A stretch of 64,000 bases of DNA from contig NZ_CP117781.1 in assembly GCF_028657905.1 (NCBI RefSeq), forward strand, positions 1,860,001 through 1,924,000. The letters run 5' to 3'. Origin of the DNA: Burkholderia sp. FERM BP-3421. Its GTDB lineage: Bacteria > Pseudomonadota > Gammaproteobacteria > Burkholderiales > Burkholderiaceae. The position numbers and the translations under genes were made by a program. The notes beneath the pieces were generated by a model that saw only the letters and a program-made list of their open reading frames with translations, was not told the origin of the DNA and ran no database searches. Position 1 is the stretch's first letter. Each line of letters begins with the position of its first letter. Shown here piece after piece: positions 51,042 through 60,121 of this stretch.

Positions 51042-54000
51042 TCACGACGGGCACCTGAACCCCTGCAGGATCCCCGACCAGATCGGCGACGGCGTCGTCA
51101 GCGCCTGCCACTCCAGCCGGACGGTCCCGATGTCCGTCTGATACAGCCGTTCGCGACGGTCGGCCGTCCCGCCCGCCGCCTGTCCCGCGTCGAAGAAGCG
51201 GAACAGCGCCAGGGTCCGTCGAACTGAAGCGTGCTCAACCGACCGTCGACCGATTTGAGTTGAAGCTGGATCGCCAGCTTGGTGCCTTGCCCGCTCCAGT
51301 CGATGCGCTGCGGCGACGTCATGCCGTGCGCGTAGCGCAGCGTCTGCCCGCCGATCGATCAGCTTCCGAGATCTGCGAATCCATGTCGAGGAAGCGCAGC
51401 ACGGTCGACACGCGCAGATGGCCGGATTCATCGAGCGTCACGCCGCGAATGCGATCGGCCGTCTCGTAGGACGACAGCACGCCCGGGCTCACCAGACCGA
51501 GATTGCCGCCGTTCGAGCGCAGCGCCTTCCACGGCGTGCTCGACGTATCGACATAGGCCGCCAGATGGTCGCGGAAGTAAGACGCCATCAGGCCCTGGGC
51601 GCTGAACAGGCGTTCGAAATCCGCGACGCCCGCGTCGACCTGCGCGTTGCGCCGGAACGGATAGCGGCTCGTGAAGCCGGCGCTGCACACCGTCGAGGTC
51701 GCGCCCGCCGCGCCGCGATTGAGCAGCGCGCCCGATTCGCGGGTCGTCATCGTGCTGCCGCTGCCGATCAGGTCGAGCATGATGCCCCGCACCGGCTCGG
51801 GGCTGCCGCGCGGCGGTTTCCTTGAGCCGCGAGAACGCGTCGTACTGCGCGGGCAGCACCTGGCCCGCCTGCAGCGCGCCATTGACGAGCCCCAGCTGCC
51901 GATACAGCGGCTCGAACAACCGGGAGAGCGGGTTGCTCGACGCCACGCTGCGGTTGTTCAGCTGCGCGGCCAGTTGCCGGACTGCCAGGAAGTGTTCCTC
52001 GACCACATGTTCCGGCAGCAGCACGGTGCGGTAGTGCTGGCCGCTCAGTTCGCCGACGATCTGGCGACGCCCCTTCTCGAAGCGGTATTTCTGGCGATCG
52101 ATCCAGCTGTCGATGTTGCCTTCGTCGCTCGCGCCGGTCAGGGTCGTCTCGCGCGCCGCGAAGCGCAGCAGGCTCGCGAGCGGCGATTGCGAATCCATCA
52201 TCGCCGCCGCCAGCTGTGCGACGCATCGTCGAGGCCCGTGACGCTGCGCACCGTCACGTCGTTGAGGAAGTTCTGCCAGCCGGCGATGTAGTCCTGCAGG
52301 AACTGCGCGCGGGTGGAATCCGCGAGCTTCTGCACCACGCCGTCGATCTGGAAGCTGTTGCCGCGCAGGGTTTCGTCGCGCAGCACCCAGCTTTCCTCTT
52401 CGAGCATCGCGCGCGCGGCCTTGTCGAGACGCGGCAGGAACACGTCCGTGTAGCCCGCCCGCGTGAACCAGCCCGATACCGCGACGTCGGTCGCCGGGAC
52501 GTCGCTGCGCATACGCAGGCTCATCGCCGACTCGAAGCCGGCCGCGCGCGACAGCGAGATGTCGTTGACCGACGCCGGCAGCCCTTGCGCATGGATGTGC
52601 TGCAGCACGCGCGTCACGATCGGGATCTGCGCGGCCCGCACGCGCGCCGCGCGCACCAGGTTCGCATCCTCCGGCGTGCCCGGCAGCTTCGGCAGCCCAT
52701 CAACGCGCGCACGTGCGCGAGCAGCGCGCGCCGGTCGTCGTCGCCGTATTGCTGCCCGCCGGACAGGCTGTCCCATCGGCTGCTCAGCCAGCGCTCGACA
52801 TCGGTCGCGTTGCGCCGATCGGGCCGGCACAGCATCAGGTAGACCTTGAGCGTCTGGTAGACGTCGCCGGGCGCGCCGTCCGACTGCGCGACCAGCACGC
52901 GCCGCACCTCGTTGTACAACTCCGGCATCAGCATCTTCTGCAACTGCCGGTGATAAGTGTCGCGCCGCGGCGGCGACGAGACCATGCTCGAAGTACGGCG
53001 TCGCCAGCCCGCGCCCGGCGTCTTCCGCCTGTTCCTGCGCATAGCGCATGTGGCTCGCCACGTCGAGCAGCGGTGCGCCGCCGTCCGGGCCGTAGGAGGC
53101 CTGCGTCTGCGCGAGCCGCTTCGCCTCGCTGAACTGCGCGCCGATGTCGTCGAGATAGTTGCTCTCCGCGACATAGCCCCAGCCGAACCACATCAGCAAG
53201 CCAAGCGCGAGGACGGGCAGCGCGGCCCAGCGCAGCAGGTGCCCGACCCGGCCGCGCCACGAACGCACGCCGCTCGGCCGCACCGCGTCGCGTTCGAGCG
53301 CGACCTGCCGGAACAGCGGCGCCCACACTCGCCGAGCGGCCGGGTCTGCGCGGGCAGCCCGGGCGCCGCCCCGCCCGGCTGGGCCACCGCCAACTCCGCC
53401 ATCGAGCCCATCCAGACGCCGCGCAGACGCGCGGCCGAATGCGCCTCGCCGGGCGCGATCGCGATCTGCAGCCACACCAGCAGCGCCTTGTGCAGCTGGC
53501 TCAGCGTCTCGACGAAACGCAGCTGCGCGTAGTTCGCGCCGACCTCGGTCGCCGCCGGCGCGGCGAACAGCACCTGCTGCTGGACCCGCTGCTGCAGGTG
53601 CTGCAACGCCCCCTGCCAGCTCGCGCCCGCTTCGGCGGCCGTCTCGCCGAGCGCCTGCTCGGGCAGGCAGAAACCCATCCCGCTGGCCCAGCGGCCCGCG
53701 TCCACCAGCGACAGCATCGAGACCGCGCCGTCGAGCCGGTCCACGCCGTTCAGCGCGACATAGACCTGCGCCTGCTCTCCGAACACCTCATGCAGTTCCG
53801 CCAGCCGGCGATGCACGACATCGGCGAGGCGCTTGCGCGCCTCCAGCGGCGCATCGACCATCGACGCGCTGTCGACGCACAACACCACGCCGTTCACCGC
53901 CGCCCCGCCGCGCAGGCGACGCATCCCCTGCAACAACCGCTTCCAGGTATCGAGCGCCGTCTCGTCGAAGCCGTCGCGCAGGTTCCAGCGCCCGCCGATG

Positions 54001-54519
54001 TCGAACCAGACCGCGTCGCTCGCGATGCGGAAGTTGAAGTCGTCGCCGCGGCTGTTCAGCGGCTCGACCGCGAGGGCCGCCTTCGGAGCCGGCCGCGTTC
54101 ACCGCCTTCGCGACCAGGTTCGTCTTGCCGCTGCCTTCCGCGCCCATCACCAGATACCAGGGCAGCAGGGTCCGGTGCTGGCGGCGCAGCGCGCCGGCCC
54201 AGCGTTGCCGGCGGCCGTGCGGCTCGCGCTGCCAGCGCGCCTTCAACTGGCGATCCAGGTCGCGCAGGCGCTCGTCGATGAAATCGGCGCGCGCCGCCGG
54301 CTGCGGCGTGCGCACCCGGCGCGGGCTCATCGCGAGCCTCGCCCACAGTCGCGCAAGCGCCGGCCACAGGCCCCAGACGAGCACCGCCGCCACCAGCACC
54401 TCGCGCACCCAGAGCGGCGCGAACGGCCGGTAGATGCCCAGCGCGAACAGCGGGCCCACCCACCAGATCAGGACGGCGATCAGAATCGCGACAAGAACCC
54501 TCAGGCTGGTTCGTATCAT
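51042..54519 (-). pseudogene. tssM: tssM (IcmF-like) with about eight frameshifts
   Basis: From ATG 54519 the protein begins with two membrane segments (LVAILIAVLIWWVGPLFALG and VLVAAVLVWGLWPALARLW) and a Walker A motif (MGAEGSGKTNL). Further parts of TssM appear in order but in changing frames: switches near 54081, 53327, 52963, 52699, 52217, 51810, 51358 and 51216. The family segments on each side join smoothly when one base is added or removed. The C-terminus is PSPIWSGILQGFRCPS. TssM is the inner-membrane ATP-binding scaffold bound to TssJ and TssL. As sequenced it cannot be made; real decay and indel errors are both possible. Confidence 0.85.
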
Positions 54520-56058
54520 GGTTGTTTATCCTCCGTTGCATACGGCGACTGGCCGTCGGGCGCGATCACCACGCCCTCCGGCAGCGCGGGGCGCGCGTCG
54601 GCGTCCGCCGTGCGCCGGCCGCCCGCCGGGATCACCTTCCACAGCACGTCCACGCGCCGGTTCCGTTCGTAGGCGGCCGGCGTCTGCGCCGAATCGATCG
54701 GCTGCGTGTCGCCGCGCCCCGAAAATCCGATGTTCCGCTGCACGGCGTTCCCGGGCGCCTGTGCGCCGCCCGGCAGCGCGGTCCGGCGCAGCTCGTCGGC
54801 GACGGTGCGCGCCCGGGCTTCCGAGAGCGCCTGGTTGTTCCCGAACTCGCTCGTGCGGATCGGCTGCCGATCGGTATGACCGATCACCTCCAGGTCGCCC
54901 GGCCACGGCGCGAACGCCGCGCCGAGCCGCTCGATGTTGCGTTCGAAATCGGTGCGCACCTGCGCCTTGCCGACATCGAACGCGCCGTCGCTGCGGAACA
55001 CCAGCAGCCAACCCTGCGGATGCTTGTATGCCGTGAGCCAGCCCTCGGACAGCAGTTGCGGCAGCGGCGGCGGCAGCGTTTCCGCGAGATTGATGGTGCG
55101 GGTCGGCGGCATCCAGGCCGCGAGTGCATGGCGGATCGGCCCGTGCGCAGCACGCGCCGATGCGCGCACCGCGCCCAGCGCCGCCGCGCCTGATCAGCCC
55201 GGTGCCGAGCGGCTCGGGCGGCACGTGATGCCAGATCAGCGCATGCAGCTGCGAACGCAGGTCCTGCAGCAGCACGTCGCCGCGATCGAGCACGCGGTAG
55301 CGGCCCTGCCAGCCGAGCGACAGGATCAGCTCGTAGAACGCGAGGAGACGAATGGGCGGATCGTCCGCCTTCATCCAGCGGCCGAGATCGGAAAACGCGT
55401 CCTCGCCGCCCCACGCATCGTCGTGGAACTCGACCAGCAGGCTGCGCTCCCCGTCGTAGAGCACTTGCGACGCGGCGCGCGCGATGTCGCTGACGTTCTC
55501 GTCCAGATACGTGCACAGCAGATACGAAGCGTCGCGGATCTGTTCCCACTCGCAGCCCGAGCCGGCCAGCCGCTCGCGGTACAGGCGCACTTCGAGGCCG
55601 AGCTAGGTGCGCACCGTCGACTGGTCGGGCGGGCCGTCCGCGAGATGACGCTGCAATTGCAGGATCGCGGGCAGCGCGTGCGACACGAACGGATTGCTCC
55701 AGTTGGCCGACTGCTGGCCGGCCTTCAGGATCGCCACCTGGCCGCCCTGGGGGGTATACACGACGGGCGAGGCGTCCGCGCCGTCGTCGTACGCCGCGCG
55801 GAACGCGCCGGGCGGAGTCGGGAAGCGCAGCACCGCGTGCTCCGCGTCGCGTGGCGCGGCGAAGCCGCTGGAGCCGCTGGAGCCGGTCGGGCCGACGGCG
55901 TCGGTCGTGACCGCGCCGGCGACCGACGCCTCCTGGGCCAGCGACGACAACGTGGGCACCCGGGCGATCAGGTCGGGATTCGTCATCGCCCGGTCGATCA
56001 GGTTGGAGGCCGACGACGTGCGCCGGATGGCGGAGGAAAGGTTTCTGAGCAGGTTCAT
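54516..56058 (-). pseudogene. tssL: tssL with OmpA-like domain, nonsense codon and frameshift
   Basis: The N-terminal cytoplasmic part starts at ATG 56058. At 55603-55605 a TAG interrupts STVRT and LGLEVRLYRERLAG, which are in the same frame. A CAG-to-TAG change would explain it. A one-base shift near 55182 is needed to reach the periplasmic OmpA-like domain (VIGHTDRQPIRTSEFGNNQ), which ends at 54516 and overlaps tssM by four bases. No clear hydrophobic membrane segment is seen between the two halves in any frame, so part of it may also be missing. TssL anchors the baseplate with TssM and TssJ. Confidence 0.82.
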
Positions 56059-56083
56059 CGTGGATAGCGGTTCATATCGTGTG

Positions 56084-57448
56084 TCATGCCACCTTCCCGT
56101 CTCTCAAGCCCCAGGCTTCGAAACGCAGATCCGGAAAATCGCCGACGATGCGCAGCGCCATCGCCGAGCCGGCGAGCGTCTGCGTCCAGAACGGATCGGT
56201 CGATTCGACCTCGAAGTAGGTGCTTTGGGCGTAATAGGGAATCTGGCGCGGCGGGTTGGGCAGCGGGATCAGGCGGGCCCCCCGGCAGTTGCAGGTCCAC
56301 CAGCTTCTGGATCTGTTCGACCGCGCCGAGCTTGGTCTGCTGCGGCAGCAGCTGGCGCAGCTTGTCGGCCGGCATCGCGGCCGACACCGCGAACACGAGC
56401 TTCTTCAGGTTCCACTGCTTGTCGACCACGCAGATATGGACCTGGTCGCCGCGATCCTCGAAGCGCAGCGGCAGCACCGGCGTCTCGATCACGCGCGCGA
56501 GCGCATGCCGCAAGGTGGCCGCGAGCGGCTCGAAGCTGCCTTGCAGGTCGTCGTGGCGGTAGCCGAAATCGCGCTCGGCCAGCTCCTCGTCGACGCCGGG
56601 CAGCACGCTCAGCCGCCCGAGCAGGCCGATCAGCTCGCGATACAGCAGCGCGGGCGGCAGCGGATCGAACGCATCGAGATGCGCGAGCCGCATCCGGTAC
56701 TCGGCGATCGCCTGCCGCAGCAGCAGCTCGATCAGGTCCGCGATGCCCCCGCCCGCGGACAGCACCCGCTGCCCGGACGTATGCGCGAGGCGCACGCGCA
56801 GCGTGCTTTGCAGCTCTCGTCGATCAGCGAATTGAGCACGACGTGCGCGCGCGTGTCGAGCAGCGGCGGGATGAAGCGCGGATCGAGCAGCACCGTGCGG
56901 CTCGCGCTGCGCCCGGCCACGCGGGCGATCGGCAGCGCCGCTTCGTCCGAGCGCAGTTGCGACTTCCAGCACAGCCGCGTCGCCAGCTGCCCGGTCTCGA
57001 TCGTCAGGCTGCGCGGCGTGCCCGGCGCGTCGAGGCCGACCGCGAGATCGGGCACGTCGGTGGTCATCGCCCGGTAGCGCGACGACGACGCTACCTCGCC
57101 GAAGGCCATTTCCGGGCCGCCGCTGCGCGCGGCCTGGATCGCGAGGCACGCGATGTCGCCCGCCTGCGCCCGTTCGGTCTCGAGCGGCGCGGGCAGCGGG
57201 TCGTGCGACGGCAGCGAGAATGCAGTGCCGTCCTGGAACACGCCGCGCGCGCCGCGCAGCGCGAGCCGGCCGAGGCCGAGCCCGTCCTGGTCGACGTCGA
57301 GCAGCGTGAAGCCCCAGCCGTGATTCACGGTTTGCCCGAGCCGCGACGCGACCTGATGGGACAAGTGGCGCTCCAGTTGCTGAAAATGCTGCGTCTCGAT
57401 CAGCATGCCGTCGCTCCACGCGACCGGTCCAACCGGCAGACTGCTCAT
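56084..57448 (-). pseudogene. tssK: tssK with two frameshifts
   Basis: The start (MSSLPVGPVAWSDGMLIETQ) and middle (ALLYRELIGLLGRLSVLPGV) are typical TssK, the baseplate adaptor to the membrane complex. The frame changes near 56815 (one base missing) and near 56280, where CCCCCC lies in the sequence. In the third frame the end reads IPYYAQSTYFEVE then GDFPDLRFEAWGLRDGKVA and stops at 56084. The 5' end overlaps tssJ by four bases. The six-C run at the second break is a classic place for slippage or a homopolymer read error. Confidence 0.85.
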
Positions 57449-58026
57449 TGCCTGTATCTCCTCGTGCCCGAGCCGTGGCGTCGGGCGGGTTTGTCGGTTG
57501 CGGCGTCGGGGTTCGGCGCGCTCGCGGCGATGGGCGCGTCGGGCGGCAGCGGCACCGCGCCCGGCAACGACGCGTTGTAGATTCCGCTGCGATCGAGCCA
57601 CACCGCGAGATGAAGCACCCCGCTTCCGTCGATGCGCACGCGCAAGGGCGCGTACTGGGCCGGACGCTGTGCGTAGTCGGCGTCCGCGACGAGCCAGATC
57701 TCGCCGCTGCGCGGCACGTCGATCCAGAACTGCAGCACCTGGTTCGGCGCGATCACATGGCGTGACACGCTTTCCACCGCGCCCTCCTGATCCTTGCCGG
57801 CGCACGGCGCGTCGCCGTTCGTCATCGGCACCCAGTCGGCCGCGCGCACGATGTACACGCACGACTGGATCGGCCGCGGCTCGCCGCTCGCGCCGACGTT
57901 CAGCCGGCTGCCGCCGACCAGCGTCACGTGCAGCTGGCGCGGGTCGACCGGTTTCGAACCGAACAGCGAGCAGCCCGACAGCAGGCCCAGCGCCAGCCCC
58001 GCAATCAGGATTCGGGCGAGCTTCAT
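57445..58026 (-). CDS. tssJ: TssJ outer-membrane lipoprotein
   Basis: A 193-residue lipoprotein. The signal peptide ends in LGLLSGC, a lipobox with Cys19. The mature part is the TssJ beta-sandwich (QLHVTLVGGSRLNVG, SGEPRPIQSCVYIVRAA and VLQFWIDVP). TssJ holds TssM at the outer membrane. Its stop overlaps the tssK start, and its start overlaps the stop of the PAAR-like gene upstream, so the run is one operon. The gene is intact, unlike its partners tssL and tssM. It has a proline- and alanine-rich tail. Confidence 0.9.
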   Translation of the reverse strand: MKLARILIAGLALGLLSGCSLFGSKPVDPRQLHVTLVGGSRLNVGASGEPRPIQSCVYIVRAADWVPMTNGDAPCAGKDQEGAVESVSRHVIAPNQVLQFWIDVPRSGEIWLVADADYAQRPAQYAPLRVRIDGSGVLHLAVWLDRSGIYNASLPGAVPLPPDAPIAASAPNPDAATDKPARRHGSGTRRYRQ

Positions 58027-58412
58027 CAGCTGAGCGTCATCGTGATCGTCTGGGACGGCGCGATGGTCTGCCCGGCCGTGTTCTGGTTGTTGGGCAGGTT
58101 GGTGTCGGTCAGCCGGGTCTGGGGCGAGCCCTGGATCAGCACCTTGCCGGACCCCGTCACGTGGCGCGACTGCGCCGACACGGTGCCGGACGCGACCCCA
58201 CCCATCGAACCCGGCTCGTCGCTGTGCGTGACGGGAATGATGGTGTTCATGTTGTGGACGGGACCGCCCGCGTAAATGATGTTGGTGACGTTCGGGACCG
58301 CCTCCGGCTTGTTCGCGATGTTCGAATACGACACGGGAATCGCGAGCGGCGGCGTCTTGCAGACGTCCGAGCCGGACAGCGCCATTCCACCCGCCGAGCA
58401 ATTGGCAAACAT
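58026..58412 (-). CDS. DUF4150 PAAR-like tip protein
   Basis: A 128-residue protein of the DUF4150 group, PAAR-like proteins that cap VgrG. Visible are the start MFANCSAGGMALSGSDVC, then PPLAIPVSYSNIA and SGKVLIQGSPQTRLTDTN. AAGGAGG stands six bases before the ATG, a strong Shine-Dalgarno. It overlaps tssJ by one base. The protein should sharpen the tip of the VgrG encoded further upstream. Confidence 0.88.
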   Translation of the reverse strand: MFANCSAGGMALSGSDVCKTPPLAIPVSYSNIANKPEAVPNVTNIIYAGGPVHNMNTIIPVTHSDEPGSMGGVASGTVSAQSRHVTGSGKVLIQGSPQTRLTDTNLPNNQNTAGQTIAPSQTITMTLS

Positions 58413-58436
58413 GACAACCTCCTTGCGTTACACGCA

Positions 58437-59048
58437 TCAACCCATGTGGATCTGGCCGGCGTCCATCTTGAGCAGGGCTTCCGCCGTCACGACCGCGCTT
58501 TGCGCATGCATGCCCAGGTGGCGCTCGGTATGGACGAACGTGTTGCCGGCATGCGTGGCGTCGGTGCCGCTGACGTGCGCGTGGCGCTCCGCCGCGGCCT
58601 CGGTGATCACTTCCGCGCGGCTCGACAGCTGCGCGGCTTCGAGCCCGAGCCGGTCGCGCGCCTGCACGCGCACGTCCTGCGCTTGCAGCAGGACCTCGGC
58701 CGCGCCGAAATCGAGCACGACGTCGGCCGCGTCACCACGCCGTTCGAGAATGGCGAGCACCCAGCATCCGTCCGCCGCCTGATAGAGCTGGACCAGATCG
58801 TCCGGCTGCGGCCTGACGACGCAGCTGACCGCCTGGCGGGCCAGCAGCACGCCGCCGGGCTCCACGTCGATCCGCCACCGGCCGTCGGTCTCTTCGCCCG
58901 TCACGCGACCGACCGATACGCGTCCGGCGGGGCCCGGCGAGAACGGCGCGGCAGCCCGCTTCAGCAGCGCGCGCATCGGTTCCGGCATCTCGCCGTCACT
59001 GGGGTCGACCTGCCGCTCGCGAGCGGCCTGCATCTCGATGATCGTCAT
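58437..59048 (-). CDS. DUF3540 T6SS tip-associated protein
   Basis: A 203-residue protein of the DUF3540 family. It has a beta-rich middle (DLVQLYQAADGCWVLAILE) and a repetitive C-terminal stretch like the VgrG beta-prism (VLDFGAAEVLLQAQDVRVQA). Family members occur next to DUF4150 and DUF2169 genes and are thought to help load tip cargo. The ATG at 59048 is used; the gene begins two bases before the next one ends. Confidence 0.85.
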   Translation of the reverse strand: MTIIEMQAARERQVDPSDGEMPEPMRALLKRAAAPFSPGPAGRVSVGRVTGEETDGRWRIDVEPGGVLLARQAVSCVVRPQPDDLVQLYQAADGCWVLAILERRGDAADVVLDFGAAEVLLQAQDVRVQARDRLGLEAAQLSSRAEVITEAAAERHAHVSGTDATHAGNTFVHTERHLGMHAQSAVVTAEALLKMDAGQIHMG

Positions 59049-59050
59049 CG

Positions 59051-60121
59051 TCACACTCCTCTGGCGCCCGGCTGGGCGCGTTGCCGCCACTGGCGGTCGT
59101 CTTCCGTTGCTGTATCGTCGAAGCTCGCGCGCTGCGTATCCGCCGCGCGCCAGACCTGCCTGGATTGGCCGACCAGCATCCCCGCCCGGCAATCCGCGCC
59201 GTTCAGGCCGACCTCCTCAAGCGTCGCGCCGCGCGCATCGAGTCCCGCCAGCTGCGCGGCGGCCAACTGCACGCGCGCGAGCTGCGCGTGACGCAGCGCG
59301 ATGCGCGGCGCGCGCAGGCCGCGCAGGTCGCTGTCCCGCACCTGCGCGTGATCGAAGATCGCCTGCGGCAATTCCGTGTCGCGCATGGACAGGCCGCTCA
59401 GCTTCGCGTGATCGAAGCACGCGAGCGGCAGCCGGCTCGACGCGATCCCGCCGCCCGACCAGACGCTGTGCGACCACGCGGCCTGGTTCAGTTCCGATCC
59501 GCGCACGTTCATCCGATCGATCTGCGAATCGATCCAGCGCACGTTGATGCCCGTGCAAGCGTCGATCGAACACTCGGCGCAGTTGGACTGCCCGACGATG
59601 AAGTTGTCGAGCCGGCTCGCCCGCACTTGCAGCCCGCTCAGTTGCAGGCTGATCCAGGACGCATCGGACCAGTGGCCGCCGTCCAGCTCGACGCCCGTCA
59701 GCTCGCCCGCGATGAACGACGTATGCGCCGCGCGCACCGCGTCGAAACGCAGCGACGCACCGTTCGCCCTCGCGAAGATCACGTCCTTCAACAAGCTCTT
59801 CGACCAGGCCGCATCGCGTATCCCGCTGCCGGCGAACGACATGCCGCGCAGCACGCAATCGCTCCATGCGGTTTCGGCGATGCTGCAATCCTCGAAGACG
59901 AGACGCGTCAGCGCGCTGCGCACGAAGCGGTTCGCCTCGAAACGACAATTGACGAAGCGCAGGTTGGAGAGCCGGCATTCCGACCAGCTCACCCGCTCGA
60001 AATGGCAGTCGCGGTAGATCGTGTCGCTCAGTTCGAGCCCGTGATGCGACGTGGTGTAGCGCCGTCCCTCGATCACCTGGGGCAAGGCCGGCGTGGACAC
60101 CGGCTCGCGGGGTGCGTTCAT
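59051..60121 (-). CDS. Pentapeptide-repeat protein of the T6SS tip cassette
   Basis: A 356-residue protein built almost entirely of A(D/N)LXX-like pentapeptide repeats (for example CRLSNLRFVNCRFEANRF, LSGLSMRDTELPQAIF), which fold as a right-handed beta helix. The start at 60121 overlaps the DUF2169 stop as ATGA. It lies between DUF2169 and DUF3540 genes, in the usual cargo-loading cassette. Its binding partner is unknown. Confidence 0.85.
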   Translation of the reverse strand: MNAPREPVSTPALPQVIEGRRYTTSHHGLELSDTIYRDCHFERVSWSECRLSNLRFVNCRFEANRFVRSALTRLVFEDCSIAETAWSDCVLRGMSFAGSGIRDAAWSKSLLKDVIFARANGASLRFDAVRAAHTSFIAGELTGVELDGGHWSDASWISLQLSGLQVRASRLDNFIVGQSNCAECSIDACTGINVRWIDSQIDRMNVRGSELNQAAWSHSVWSGGGIASSRLPLACFDHAKLSGLSMRDTELPQAIFDHAQVRDSDLRGLRAPRIALRHAQLARVQLAAAQLAGLDARGATLEEVGLNGADCRAGMLVGQSRQVWRAADTQRASFDDTATEDDRQWRQRAQPGARGV

